Shown piece after piece: positions 25,951 to 35,648 of a stretch of DNA of 64,000 bases. The notes beneath the pieces are model-generated. The model was not told the DNA's origin. It did not search any database and saw only the letters and a program-made list of their open reading frames with translations. The translations under genes and the position numbers were made by a program. Origin of the DNA: an uncultured Erythrobacter sp. (lineage in GTDB: Bacteria > Pseudomonadota > Alphaproteobacteria > Sphingomonadales > Sphingomonadaceae); the NCBI GenBank assembly GCA_947494705.1, contig CANLVN010000005.1:71835-135834 (forward strand), read 5' to 3'. Position 1 is the stretch's first letter. The number at the start of each line of letters is the position of its first letter.

Positions 25951-28900
25951 ATGTTCAGCAAGATCGCGCTGTTCGAACTGCGCTACCAGCTCAGGAACCC
26001 GGTGTTCTGGGTCGCTCTGGGCATCTTCTTCCTGCTGACCTTCGGTGCGACCGTATCTGAGAACATCCAGATCGGCAGTGGCGGCAATGTCCACGTCAAC
26101 GCGCCCTTCGCGATCCTGCAGACACAGCTGGTGCTGACCCTGTTCTACATGTTCGTCACGACAGCCTTTGTCGCCAATGTCGTGGTGCGCGACGACGAGA
26201 GCGGGTTCGGGCCGATGGTGCGATCGACGCAGGTGACGAAGTTCGCTTATCTGATCGGTCGTTTCACGGGAGCTGCGCTGGCTGCGCTGCTCGCGTTTCT
26301 TGTTGTTCCGCTGGCGATATTCATCGGCTCGATGATGCCGTGGATCGATCCTGAAACCATCGGTCCCAACATCGGGTCCGTCTATGCGGCGAGCTACCTG
26401 TTCTACGCGGTTCCGACTGTTCTTTTCCTGAGTGCAGTGTTTTTCGCCGCCGCGACGATGACACGATCGATGATGTATACCTATGTCTCGGTCGTCGGTT
26501 TTCTGGTTATCTATTTCGCGTTCCAGGCGCTTGTCGGCCAAGAGGCCGAATATCGCGACTTTGCGGCATTGGCAGACCCGCTGGGTTTCAGCGCGATCGA
26601 CAACGAAGTGCGCTACTGGACGGCTGCAGAGCTGAACGCGCGCATTCCCGCGGTCGAAGGGACGATACTTCTCAATCGACTCTTTGTACTGGCGCTCACT
26701 GGCCTGGCACTGGCAGTGGCTTACTGGCGCTTCAGCTTCACCGAGCGCGGCATTTCCGCGCGCAAGGCGAGGAAGCTCGCGAAACGCGCGGACAAGCTGG
26801 CGCGCTCGCGGCCGGTAACGGTGGAAACCTTGCCCGCAACCCAGCCCGGCAAGGCCGGCCTCGCCCGCTTCGTAAAGACGACCAAGTTTGAAATCAGCCA
26901 GGTGGTGCGCAGTCCGGCTTTCATCGTCCTGCTGGTTATCGGAGTTTTCAACGCCATTAGCGCGCTGCTTTTCGGCAACGAAATCTACGGCACGCCGCCA
27001 ATCCCGGCGACCTTCGCCGTCATCCCGCTTCTCATGGGAACCTTCGCGATTATCCCGATCATCATCGCGATCTACTATGGCGGCGAGCTGGTTTGGCGCG
27101 ACCGGGACCGCAAGTTCCACGAAGTCATCGACAGCACCTCGTTGCCCGGCTGGGCGTACATGGTACCCAAAACAATTGCGGTCACTTTCGTCCTGCTTGC
27201 CACGCTGCTGGTTTCGGTCGCGGTCGCCATCGCGATCCAGGCGATACGCGGCTACTTCAATTTCGAGTTCGACAAGTACTGGGCGTGGTACATCGCGCCC
27301 ATGACCATCGACTGCGTGCTGATCGCGGTGCTGTCGGTATTCATCCAGGCACTCAGCCCGAACAAGTATATCGGCTGGGGCATCATGGCGATTTACATTG
27401 TCGCCACTTTCACCCTTTCCGCCATTGGTTTCGGCCATCCGCTGATCCTCTATGCTGCTGGCACGCTCAACCCGGTATCCGACATGAATGCCGACAATGT
27501 TGCCGGCGCGCTGGGATGGTGGATGCGGCTTTATTGGGGCGGCGTAGCGTTGCTCATGGCGGTGCTCGCGCACCTGTTGTGGCGACGCGGGACCGAGACC
27601 CGGCTCGCACCTCGGCTAAAGGCCTTGCCACGTCGCATGGTCTCGGGAGCAGGTGCGCTGGGACTGGCAGGGCTATTCGTGACACTTGGCACTGGTGTGT
27701 TTCTCTACGACCAGATGAACGTCCAGAACACCTATCTAACCCCGGACCAGTCCGACGAACGGCTCGCCAATTACGAGAAGAAATACCTGCAATACGAGAC
27801 CCTGAGGCAGCCCTCGCTGACCGATGTGACACTCGACGTCGATATCTTCCCCGAAGAGCGCAGGCTGGAGGTAACGGGCCGATATGCGATGCTCAACGAT
27901 ACCGGCGCCCCCGTGGAAGAGTTGCATGTGCGCCTTGCCGACCAGCAAACCGACTTGCTCGAAGTCGAAGTGCCCGGCGCTACGCTCCAGAGCAATGACG
28001 AGGAATACCAGTACCGCATCTTCCGCTTCGACAAACCGCTTGCGCCGGGAGCCGATGCGACACTGACCTTCAAGACGCGCCGCTGGCACAAGGCGATGAT
28101 GGCGACCGGCTACGGCACGCGCTTGGTCGAGAACGGCACCTTCCTCAACAATTCCGAATTCGCTCCGCAGATCGGGATGGATAGGCAGGGCCTGCTACAG
28201 GATCGCGCAACCCGGCGCAGCTATGGGCTGGAGCCCGAATTGCGTGCAGCAAAGCTCGAAGACGACAGTGCTCGCGAGCGCAATTATGTCGGCAATGTAG
28301 ACTGGGTGAATTCGGACATCACGATTTCGACATCCGCCGATCAGGTGCCGATCGCGCCGGGAAGCAAGGTATCGGACGTGACCGAGGGTGAACGGCGCAC
28401 TGCGCGTTTCCAATCGACCGCGCCGATCCTTGGCTTCTTTTCAATTAAGTCAGCCGATTACGAAATCGCAAAACGCGATGCCGACGGTGTCGAATTGCAG
28501 GTCTATTACGACGCGCAGCATCCCTACAATGTCGAGCGCATGCTCGATGCGATGGAAGCCGCGCTGGCCTACTACAAGGCCAATTTCGGCCCATATCAGT
28601 TCGACCATGCCCGCGTCATCGAGTTTCCCGGCTATGCCAGCTTCGCGCAGGCCTTTGCCGGGACCATGCCCTATTCGGAAAGCATCGGCTTTCTCGCCAA
28701 TCTGGGCGATCCGGGCGAGATCGACTACGTCACCTATGTCACCGCACACGAAGTCGCACACCAGTACTGGGCACATCAGCTGATCAGCGCCGACATGCAG
28801 GGCGGCACCGTCCTGGTCGAGACAATGGCGCAATATTCGGCGATGATGGTCATGAAAGAGATGTATGGCGAGGACCAGATGCGCCGGTTCCTCAAGTTCG

Positions 28901-29535
28901 AGCTCGACAGATATCTGTCCTCACGCGGCAGCGAAGCGATCGAGGAAGTTCCGCTCGAACGCGTCGAGAACCAGGGTTACATCCATTATCGCAAGGGCGC
29001 TGTGGTCATGTACCTGCTGCAGGACCGGCTCGGCGAAGACCGGATGAACACGATGCTCAGCGACCTGCTCGACCGCTACCGCTTCAAGAGCCAGCCTTAT
29101 GCGAGTTCCAAGGATCTCGTGGCCGGGCTCTACTCGCTGGCGCGCAACGATGATGAGCGCGGATTGGTACGGGACCTGTTCCAGCGCATCACGGTCTATG
29201 ACCTGAAAGCCGAAGAAGCGAGTGTGCGCGAGCTTGCCGATGGCCGCTTCGAGACCACGATCTCCATCGAAGCGACCAAGTTCTACGCTGATGGCGAGGG
29301 TGTGGAGAGCGAGGCTCCGTTGAAAGATGCGATAGAAATCGGTCTGTTCACACAGCGGCCCGGCGAAGGGGTCTTCGAGGCGGAGAACGTGCTCTTCATG
29401 GAGCGGCGGCCGATCCGCTCGGGCGAGCAGGAGGTCAAGGTCATTACGGACGAGCGACCGTCATGGGTCGGCATCGATCCTTACAACAAGTATGTCGATC
29501 GCAATTCCGACGATAATCTCGTCGCACCGGACTAA
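25951..29535 (+). CDS. ABC-2 permease fused to M1-type metallopeptidase
   Basis: A 1194-residue membrane fusion. The N-terminal half has about twelve hydrophobic segments in two ABC-2 permease-like blocks (start ALFELRYQLRNPVFWVALG; repeat at KTTKFEISQVVRSPAFIVLL). The C-terminal part is an M1-family gluzincin domain with HEVAHQYWAH at residues 933-942, and a third-ligand Glu at 957 in TVLVETMAQYS. Such permease-M1 fusions occur in other bacteria with an adjacent ATPase, and their substrates are unresolved. The peptidase is expected outside the membrane, perhaps degrading or trimming exported peptides. Confidence 0.88.
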   Translation: MFSKIALFELRYQLRNPVFWVALGIFFLLTFGATVSENIQIGSGGNVHVNAPFAILQTQLVLTLFYMFVTTAFVANVVVRDDESGFGPMVRSTQVTKFAYLIGRFTGAALAALLAFLVVPLAIFIGSMMPWIDPETIGPNIGSVYAASYLFYAVPTVLFLSAVFFAAATMTRSMMYTYVSVVGFLVIYFAFQALVGQEAEYRDFAALADPLGFSAIDNEVRYWTAAELNARIPAVEGTILLNRLFVLALTGLALAVAYWRFSFTERGISARKARKLAKRADKLARSRPVTVETLPATQPGKAGLARFVKTTKFEISQVVRSPAFIVLLVIGVFNAISALLFGNEIYGTPPIPATFAVIPLLMGTFAIIPIIIAIYYGGELVWRDRDRKFHEVIDSTSLPGWAYMVPKTIAVTFVLLATLLVSVAVAIAIQAIRGYFNFEFDKYWAWYIAPMTIDCVLIAVLSVFIQALSPNKYIGWGIMAIYIVATFTLSAIGFGHPLILYAAGTLNPVSDMNADNVAGALGWWMRLYWGGVALLMAVLAHLLWRRGTETRLAPRLKALPRRMVSGAGALGLAGLFVTLGTGVFLYDQMNVQNTYLTPDQSDERLANYEKKYLQYETLRQPSLTDVTLDVDIFPEERRLEVTGRYAMLNDTGAPVEELHVRLADQQTDLLEVEVPGATLQSNDEEYQYRIFRFDKPLAPGADATLTFKTRRWHKAMMATGYGTRLVENGTFLNNSEFAPQIGMDRQGLLQDRATRRSYGLEPELRAAKLEDDSARERNYVGNVDWVNSDITISTSADQVPIAPGSKVSDVTEGERRTARFQSTAPILGFFSIKSADYEIAKRDADGVELQVYYDAQHPYNVERMLDAMEAALAYYKANFGPYQFDHARVIEFPGYASFAQAFAGTMPYSESIGFLANLGDPGEIDYVTYVTAHEVAHQYWAHQLISADMQGGTVLVETMAQYSAMMVMKEMYGEDQMRRFLKFELDRYLSSRGSEAIEEVPLERVENQGYIHYRKGAVVMYLLQDRLGEDRMNTMLSDLLDRYRFKSQPYASSKDLVAGLYSLARNDDERGLVRDLFQRITVYDLKAEEASVRELADGRFETTISIEATKFYADGEGVESEAPLKDAIEIGLFTQRPGEGVFEAENVLFMERRPIRSGEQEVKVITDERPSWVGIDPYNKYVDRNSDDNLVAPD

Positions 29536-29538
29536 TGG

Positions 29539-30564
29539 TCAGATCGGCCGGCTGATGATCGGCCACAGCGCGGGATCGTCGGCGTCAAGGACAGCGTTGC
29601 CGATGACTTGCGACCATTGCTGTGCTGAGCCGAACTCGTCCTGCCATTGCCATAGTCGGCGGGTGAAGCGGCCCAGCTTGTATTCGTAGGTGAAACCCAT
29701 CGCGCCATGGGCCTGATGCGCCGCCGCAGCGACCCGCCCCGCTGCTTCCCCGCAACGGACCTTCGCGATGGCGATATCGTCGAAGGTTGCCGCGCCGATT
29801 TGCGGATCGGCTGCGAGCGCGTCGCCCGCCATCTCCACCGCCGCGCTCGCGGCTGCCGTTTCGCAGGCGATGTCGGCAAGGTGGTGCTGAATCGCCTGAA
29901 ACTTCGAAAGCGGCCGCCCGAATTGCTCGCGCTCGCTGGTATAGGCCAGGGTCAGGTCGAGCGCGCCCTGCATCGCGCCGGCCATGGCGGCCGCGCGGGT
30001 GAATGCGGCCAGAGCGTGAAACGAGCGCGCGGTTAGCCAATCGGGAATTGCGACTCCGGCGATCTCGGCTGCGACATTATCTTCAAATCGAGCCGCACCA
30101 TCTTCGGCCCCGTGCTCAGGGTGAAGGCTCGCCGCCTCCATGGCGAGCAATCGCAATCGACCATTGTCGAGGCTCAGCACCGCATCGCATTGCACCGCAT
30201 GGGCAACAGGCAAGTCGGGGTCTGTCGGATCGCGAAGCGCGATGCGCCGTGTGGGCGGCTCGGCACCTGCAGCCGAAAGCAATCCTCGCGCCAAGGCCGT
30301 ATCGACGAGCGGCAAGGCGAGCGCGTGGCGCGCTGCCAGACGAGCGAGCATAGAGATATCGCAAAGCCCGGCATCCGCCCCGCCATGCGCCTCGCCCACG
30401 CAAAGCGAAGGATAGCCGTTTTCCTCCAGAATCGCCCACAGCGCATCCGCCGCCTCGCCCTGCCCGCCGGCATGGTCGATAGCTTCAAGCGGAGCGTCGC
30501 CCAGTACCCGGTCGAGGGCATCCGCGATCATTCCCAGATCGTCGGGATCGAGACCAGCACCCAT
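29539..30564 (-). CDS. Acyl-CoA dehydrogenase, small-subunit type
   Basis: This 341-residue acyl-CoA dehydrogenase-like protein is the partner of the upstream gene. It has the C-terminal flavoprotein core (LTLAYTSEREQFGRPLSKFQ, AIQHHLADIACETAAASAAV and HQAHGAMGFTYEYKLGRFTR). ATG 30564 overlaps the last base of the upstream stop codon (TGATG), so the two genes are coupled. Adjacent ACAD pairs often form heterotetramers acting on bulky CoA thioesters such as steroid side chains. That is an inference here. Confidence 0.88.
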   Translation of the reverse strand: MGAGLDPDDLGMIADALDRVLGDAPLEAIDHAGGQGEAADALWAILEENGYPSLCVGEAHGGADAGLCDISMLARLAARHALALPLVDTALARGLLSAAGAEPPTRRIALRDPTDPDLPVAHAVQCDAVLSLDNGRLRLLAMEAASLHPEHGAEDGAARFEDNVAAEIAGVAIPDWLTARSFHALAAFTRAAAMAGAMQGALDLTLAYTSEREQFGRPLSKFQAIQHHLADIACETAAASAAVEMAGDALAADPQIGAATFDDIAIAKVRCGEAAGRVAAAAHQAHGAMGFTYEYKLGRFTRRLWQWQDEFGSAQQWSQVIGNAVLDADDPALWPIISRPI

Positions 30565-31712
30565 CACCGCATCCCCATCTGACGCGCGATGATACCGCGC
30601 AGGATCTCGGTCGTACCGCCACGCAAGGTGTTCGAAGGCAAGTGCAATATCGCCTCGCGCAAGAGCTTGGCCAATCCGTCCGGCCATTCGCCGCGCGGTA
30701 TTCCAGCCAGCATGGCGCGCACCTGTTCGATGATCGCGTTTTCGAGCCGGTTGCCCATCTCCTTGACCACCGCCGCTTCCGTAGCGGGAGCCTCGCCCCC
30801 TTCAAGCCGCAGCGCGATGCCGAGCGACATGCGCCGCAGAACGCGCAGGTTGGCAAGGATCGAGCCGATTTGGCCCGCTCTCCGATCGTCGCGATGGCGC
30901 GCGATGAGGCCCAGTGCGCGCTCCAGGACGATCAGGGATGTCAGGAACCGCTCTGGGCCCGATCGTTCGAGCGCCAGCTCGCTCATGCATTGCGCCCAGC
31001 CATCGCCCTCGGTGCCCAGAAGCGCGTCAGCAGGCAGTTCTACATCGGTGAACAGCGTCTCGTTGAAATGCGGCGTGCCGCCGAGATCCCGAATTCCCGA
31101 AATGTCGACGCCGGGCAGCGAGAGGTCCACGAGGAACTGGGACAGTCCCACCTGTCTGTTGCGCCCTTCTGCGGGTGACGTACGGGCCAGCACGATCATG
31201 TAATGTGCGAAGTGTGCGCCCGTCGACCAGATCTTGCGCCCTGACAGCGTCCACCCGGTGTCCGTACGCCGCGCGGAGGTCGTGATGGCCGCTAGGTCGG
31301 AGCCGGCCTGCGGCTCGCTCATCCCGATAGCTGTGAAGCATTCGCCCGCAGCAATTCGGGGCAGGATGGTGCTCTTTTGCTCTTCGGTGCCGTATTTGAG
31401 TATATGGCTGCCGGTCTGGCGGTCCGCGATCCAGTGAGCCGCCACCGGCGCACCTGCCGCAAGCAACTCCTCGGTTACGACATAACGATGAGCGAAGGGG
31501 CGCGCCTGCCCGCCGTATCGTTTCGGCCAGGTCATTCCCAACCAACCGCGCTCGCCCAGTTTGCGGCTGAATTCCGGGTCGACCGCGGAGACCCACGCAT
31601 CGGCGCGCGGCTCGAACCCTCCTTCAGCACGCTCTTGCGCCAGGAACGCCCTCACCTCACCGCGAAGGGCGTCGGCTTGATCATCGAATTGGAGGCGCGG
31701 AAATTCGAACAT
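30564..31712 (-). CDS. Acyl-CoA dehydrogenase, large-subunit type
   Basis: The protein of about 382 aa has the N-terminal ACAD domain with RYGGQARPFAHRYVVTEELL, then AIGMSEPQAGSDLAAITTSA and TLSGRKIWSTGAHFAHYMIV, and ends LRGGTTEILRGIIARQMGMR. ATG 31712 (MFEFPRLQFDD) is chosen, although an in-frame TTG at 31751 would add 13 residues. No strong RBS decides between them. It is coupled to the smaller ACAD gene downstream. Its role is probably acyl-CoA oxidation in steroid or branched-chain catabolism. Confidence 0.9.
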   Translation of the reverse strand: MFEFPRLQFDDQADALRGEVRAFLAQERAEGGFEPRADAWVSAVDPEFSRKLGERGWLGMTWPKRYGGQARPFAHRYVVTEELLAAGAPVAAHWIADRQTGSHILKYGTEEQKSTILPRIAAGECFTAIGMSEPQAGSDLAAITTSARRTDTGWTLSGRKIWSTGAHFAHYMIVLARTSPAEGRNRQVGLSQFLVDLSLPGVDISGIRDLGGTPHFNETLFTDVELPADALLGTEGDGWAQCMSELALERSGPERFLTSLIVLERALGLIARHRDDRRAGQIGSILANLRVLRRMSLGIALRLEGGEAPATEAAVVKEMGNRLENAIIEQVRAMLAGIPRGEWPDGLAKLLREAILHLPSNTLRGGTTEILRGIIARQMGMR

Positions 31713-31805
31713 GAAATGCGCGACGCATACATCGCTCTCACGAGATAGCAAAGCGGTGCAGGACCGGTGGTGCCGCTTTCAGCCTTCCAAGGCGGCATGG
31801 GAATG

Positions 31806-33116
31806 CTAAATTGCCGAGCTGAACCGTTTCGGGGCTGCATCGCGATAGCTATCGAACAGCGAAGCGATCACCCGCGCATAGGGCAGACCTCCAGGCATGA
31901 TCGACAGTTTCATGCCGTCGAGCCGCGCTAGATTGCGTTCAAGGAACGGCGCCAGCGCCCCTCCGCAACGCGCATACAGACACGGTGAAAGCTCGGCGCG
32001 GCTGTGGCACAGCAATTGCTCGATCACACCGGCGCGCAGCTGGTCGTCGGCGCTTCGCCGGATGCCGTGCGAAGCCGTCAGCAAGCCTTGCGACGCCATC
32101 ATCCGATAGCGGCCATTGTTCTTCTCATTCTGGGCAATAAGGCCGGGAAATCCACTGATCGCGCTCGCGCCAAGGCCGATCAGGACTTCGCTCGGATCGT
32201 CAGTAAAGCCTTGGAAATCGCGTCGCAGAGTGCCGTCTTGTACCGCTTTTGCCATGGGGTCGTTCGGCAAGGCAAAGTGATCGAAACCGACCGCCTGGTA
32301 GTCGTGGCCAGTGAGATATTCGAAAGCCTGCGCCGCCATCGAAAACCGCATATCGCCTCCGGGCAGAGCCTCGGCCGGGATCATCTTCTGGCGCGGGACC
32401 ATGTGCGGGACATGGGCGTAGCCGAACACAGCTATCCGGTCGGCACCCATCAGCCGCGTATATTCCAGGCTGCCGGCGAGGTCTTCCTCGCTCTGATGTG
32501 GCAGGCCATACATCAGGTCGAAATTGAGCGAGGTGACGCCCGCGCTGCGCAGCATATCGACACTGCGACAGATCAGCGCGTCGCTTTGCACCCGGCCGAT
32601 AGCTTCCTGGCAATGCGTTGCGAAGGTCTGAACCCCCAGGCTTGCCCGGGTAATCCCGGCTTCACCGATGGCGGCTCCCCAGACGCTGTCCAGTGAACGC
32701 GGGTCGATTTCGGTCGACCATTCGGCCCGATCCAGCCTGAAATTGCGCTGGATCGCATCGACGAGGTCGATGAACTCGCGCGGCTCGATGGCGTTCGGGC
32801 TGCCCCCGCCAAAGGCGATCCGCCGCACCCGCGCATCTTCAGGCAACAGCCCGGCAACTGTCTCGATCTCGTTATGGAGCGCAGCGAGATAGCTCTCGAC
32901 CCGCTGGCGTCGTCCGGATGCGCCGGTGTTGCAGCCGCAGTAGAAGCATATCTTTTCGCAGAACGGGATGTGCAGGTAGAGCGAGATATCGCCCGATGCC
33001 TGCTCGATCTGATCGCGCAACGCGGTGGCGGGAAGCGCGCCGAAATCGGCGGCGGTCGGATAGCTCGTGTAGCGCGGCACAGGCGTTGCGAGCAGGTCTG
33101 GATGATAAGGCCACAT
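31806..33116 (-). CDS. hemN: Oxygen-independent coproporphyrinogen III dehydrogenase
   Basis: HemN is a radical-SAM enzyme making protoporphyrinogen when oxygen is scarce. The 436-residue product has YLHIPFCEKICFYCGCNTGA (the C-x3-C-x2-C radical-SAM motif plus a fourth Cys of HemN), RIAFGGGSPNAIEPREF and VQTFATHCQEAIGR. Length and motifs match HemN, not the shorter HemW. It is the last gene of the cbb3 oxidase block and has its own FNR-type box 36 bp upstream (33152-33165), which fits induction at low oxygen. Confidence 0.95.
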   Translation of the reverse strand: MWPYHPDLLATPVPRYTSYPTAADFGALPATALRDQIEQASGDISLYLHIPFCEKICFYCGCNTGASGRRQRVESYLAALHNEIETVAGLLPEDARVRRIAFGGGSPNAIEPREFIDLVDAIQRNFRLDRAEWSTEIDPRSLDSVWGAAIGEAGITRASLGVQTFATHCQEAIGRVQSDALICRSVDMLRSAGVTSLNFDLMYGLPHQSEEDLAGSLEYTRLMGADRIAVFGYAHVPHMVPRQKMIPAEALPGGDMRFSMAAQAFEYLTGHDYQAVGFDHFALPNDPMAKAVQDGTLRRDFQGFTDDPSEVLIGLGASAISGFPGLIAQNEKNNGRYRMMASQGLLTASHGIRRSADDQLRAGVIEQLLCHSRAELSPCLYARCGGALAPFLERNLARLDGMKLSIMPGGLPYARVIASLFDSYRDAAPKRFSSAI

Positions 33117-33151
33117 GAGAAGCCTTAAAGACGCGCGGGCGGCCAGCGTCT

Positions 33152-33165
33152 TTGCGCCAGATCAA
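33152..33165 (-). promoter_or_regulatory. FNR/FixK-type box upstream of hemN
   Basis: The minus strand reads TTGATCTGGCGCAA, matching the consensus TTGAT-N4-ATCAA with one half perfect and the other GCGCAA-like. It lies 36 bp upstream of hemN and is likely a binding site for the Crp/Fnr regulator encoded at 41454-42161. Confidence 0.75.
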
Positions 33166-33166
33166 A

Positions 33167-33373
33167 TCAGCGCTTTGAGCGTTTCGATTTCTCGCGGCAA
33201 GACCCGGCGTGGCAGCCTTTCTGATGGCAGTCGCGGCGCGGCTCGCGATCCTCGTCGCCCAGCGGGATGGTGATGGTCCCGCCATTGCAAAGGGCGGCGG
33301 TGATGCTCTGCTCTTCCTGAGGCAGCGGACCGACGGCCAAGGGCACGAGAGCCATGACGGCAAGAATTTTCAT
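33167..33373 (-). CDS. Small Cys/His-rich secreted protein, 68 aa
   Basis: It starts at ATG 33373, overlapping the ccoS stop by 4 bp (ATGA), and opens with a signal-like MKILAVMALVPLAVG. The mature part carries Cys29, Cys49-His50, Cys54-His55 and Cys59 in a basic tail ending KSKRSKR. Its place at the end of the cco assembly genes suggests a metal-binding (copper or haem) helper of cbb3 oxidase biogenesis. The function is not known. Confidence 0.6.
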   Translation of the reverse strand: MKILAVMALVPLAVGPLPQEEQSITAALCNGGTITIPLGDEDREPRRDCHQKGCHAGSCREKSKRSKR

Positions 33374-33525
33374 CGGATCTCATCCTCTTCATCGTCTATC
33401 AGGATGCGGTGTGCCGCGCCGTCCATGTCATCATACTGGCCACTGCGCATTGCCCAGAAAAAGGCGCACAGTCCAGCGAGCCCCATCAGCAGAGCGATGG
33501 GTATCAGGAAGGCGAGGCCGGTCAC
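33370..33525 (-). CDS. ccoS: cbb3-type oxidase assembly protein CcoS
   Basis: This 51-residue membrane protein begins with a GTG at 33525, sharing GTGA with the ccoI stop. The sequence starts MTGLAFLIPIALLMGLAGLC, then AFFWAMRSGQYDDMDGAAHR and an acidic tail DDEEDEIR. The single helix followed by the FFWAM..GQYDD motif is diagnostic of CcoS, needed for cofactor insertion into cbb3 oxidase. It is an example of a real gene under 60 codons. Confidence 0.92.
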   Translation of the reverse strand: MTGLAFLIPIALLMGLAGLCAFFWAMRSGQYDDMDGAAHRILIDDEEDEIR

Positions 33526-35648
33526 TTGCCTGCACTCCCGGTAAGGCGGAGCGAATTGGCAACCACGATCAGCGAACTCAGCGACATCGCGATGGCGGCG
33601 AGGAGCGGCGTGACATAGCCGAACAGCGCGAGCGGAACGGCAAGCGCGTTGTAGACGATGGCAAGCGTGAAGTTCTGCCTGACTATGTCCATGGTCCGCC
33701 GCGCAACGCGAATGGCCAGCGCAACCGGCATCATCCTCTCGCCGATGAAAACGGCATCGGCGGCCTGCTGGCTTGCATCGCTGGCGGTGCCGGGGGCAAT
33801 GGAGGCATGAGCGGCAGCGAGCGCCGGGCCATCATTGAGACCATCGCCCACCATTAGAGGCCTGCGCCCCGCTTCGCGCAGGGCTTCCAGCGTGGCGAGC
33901 TTGTCCTGTGGGCTGGCTTCGGCGGTGGCGGGGACGGCAAGACGTCGGGCAACATCCTCGACCGCAGCACTGCGGTCGCCCGAAAGAATGCTCGCCGATA
34001 TATCCTGTTCTTCCAGAGTGGCGAGCGTGTCCGCAACATCACAGCGAAGAGGATCGGCGAAGGTAAGGGTGATCTCCCTATCCCCGATCACCAAGCTGGT
34101 CGCCATGGCGCTTTCCTCGGTGTCGGGTCGCTCGAGCGCCACCAACTTTCCTGCCCAATTGCCCCGGAGGCCGCTCCCGCCAACTTCCTCGATATCGCTG
34201 ACAACAGCAGGCTCGGCCCCAGCGTCGCGCAAGGCGTCGGCGAGCCCCCGGCTAAGCGGATGGCGGCTGGCCTGAGCCAAGCCAAGCGCGACGCTGCGGG
34301 CCTCGGCATCGAGCGTAGAAATATCCGGGCGCGGTTCGCCCAGCGTCAACGTGCCGGTCTTGTCCAGCAGCGCGACATCGACCTCTGCAAGCCGTTCGAG
34401 CGCGCTTCCGTCCTTGACCAGCAGGCCACGCTTCAACAGCGCGCCGCTCGCGACCACCTGGGCAGTCGGCACGGCGAGGCCCATGGCGCACGGGCAGGTG
34501 ATGATGAGCACCGCAATCGCGATCACCAGCGACTGGTGCACCCCCGCGCCGGCGATCATCCAGCCGACAAAGGCAAGCGCAGCGAGGCTGTGAACCACGG
34601 GCGCATAGAGCCGCGATGCACGGTCGGCTATGCGGACATAGTGGCTGCGCGATTGCCCCGCCTCGTCCATCAATCGCGCGATTTCGGCAAGCGCGGTGTC
34701 ATCTGCCGTATGGGTCAGGCGCATGCGCAGCAGCGAACCGAGATTGATTGCGCCCGCGTGGACGACCGATCCCACCCCGACGCGCTGGGGTGCGCTTTCG
34801 CCGGTCAGCATGGAATTGTCTATCGTGCTCGTTCCGTCCTCGATCTCGCCATCTGCGGCAAGCGCTTCGCCCGCAGCGACCAGTACGGTCATTCCCGGTT
34901 CGAGCGCGCTGGCGGGCACGCGGCGAACCTGTCCGTCCGGGCCGATCACGCTCGCACTCTTGCCCATTCGGCGAAGGAGCGCGCCAATGCCTGAGCGGGT
35001 GCGGGTGCGCATCTCTGCATCCAGCGCGCGTCCAGCGAGGAGGAAGAAAAGCAGCATGACCGCGCTTTCGAAATAAGCGTGGCCGCCGCCGGTGATCGTC
35101 TCGTAAAGGCTAAGTCCCGTGGCAAGGATCACGCCGATCGAAATCGGCACGTCCATATTGGTCCGGCGAAATTTGAGCGCCATCCACGCGCTCGAAAAAA
35201 ACGGCCTGCCCGAATACGCGATCACAGGTAGCGCGATCAGCGCGGACAGCCAGTGAAACAGCTCTTTCGTGAACCCTTCTGCTCCCGACCAGACACTGAC
35301 CGAAAGCAGCATGACATTCATCATGCCGAAGCCAGCCACGCCCAACGCGCGCATGAGTTGCCTGCGCTCGGAAGCCTCATGTCCGAGGGGATTGTCCTCG
35401 ATAGGCTGGGCTTCGAAACCGAGCTTGCGCAAAGCCTCGCCCAGCGCGTCCTCGCCTATTTCGGCATCGTGCTCGATCGCGACCCGCTTTGCCGAGAAGT
35501 TGACCCGTGCAGCGTGGATGCCCTCCACCTTGGGCAACTCACGCTCGATCTTCGCGATGCATCCCGCGCAGCGCATGCCCGGCACGGTGAAGCGCGTGCC
35601 GCGTGCCACGGGGGCGGCGGGGGTAATGGAAAGAGAGGGCGCGTTCAC
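33522..35648 (-). CDS. ccoI: Copper-transporting P-type ATPase CcoI/FixI
   Basis: CcoI pumps copper for assembly of the CuB centre of cbb3 oxidase. The protein of 708 aa has an N-terminal HMA domain with GMRCAGCIAK, the ion-channel motif ITCPCAMGLAVP, the phosphorylation motif DKTGTLTLGE, and the hinge VGDGLNDGPALAAAH. Eight membrane segments are expected. It starts at 35648, one base from the end of ccoH, and overlaps ccoS by 4 bp, as in classic fixGHIS operons. Confidence 0.96.
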   Translation of the reverse strand: MNAPSLSITPAAPVARGTRFTVPGMRCAGCIAKIERELPKVEGIHAARVNFSAKRVAIEHDAEIGEDALGEALRKLGFEAQPIEDNPLGHEASERRQLMRALGVAGFGMMNVMLLSVSVWSGAEGFTKELFHWLSALIALPVIAYSGRPFFSSAWMALKFRRTNMDVPISIGVILATGLSLYETITGGGHAYFESAVMLLFFLLAGRALDAEMRTRTRSGIGALLRRMGKSASVIGPDGQVRRVPASALEPGMTVLVAAGEALAADGEIEDGTSTIDNSMLTGESAPQRVGVGSVVHAGAINLGSLLRMRLTHTADDTALAEIARLMDEAGQSRSHYVRIADRASRLYAPVVHSLAALAFVGWMIAGAGVHQSLVIAIAVLIITCPCAMGLAVPTAQVVASGALLKRGLLVKDGSALERLAEVDVALLDKTGTLTLGEPRPDISTLDAEARSVALGLAQASRHPLSRGLADALRDAGAEPAVVSDIEEVGGSGLRGNWAGKLVALERPDTEESAMATSLVIGDREITLTFADPLRCDVADTLATLEEQDISASILSGDRSAAVEDVARRLAVPATAEASPQDKLATLEALREAGRRPLMVGDGLNDGPALAAAHASIAPGTASDASQQAADAVFIGERMMPVALAIRVARRTMDIVRQNFTLAIVYNALAVPLALFGYVTPLLAAIAMSLSSLIVVANSLRLTGSAGK

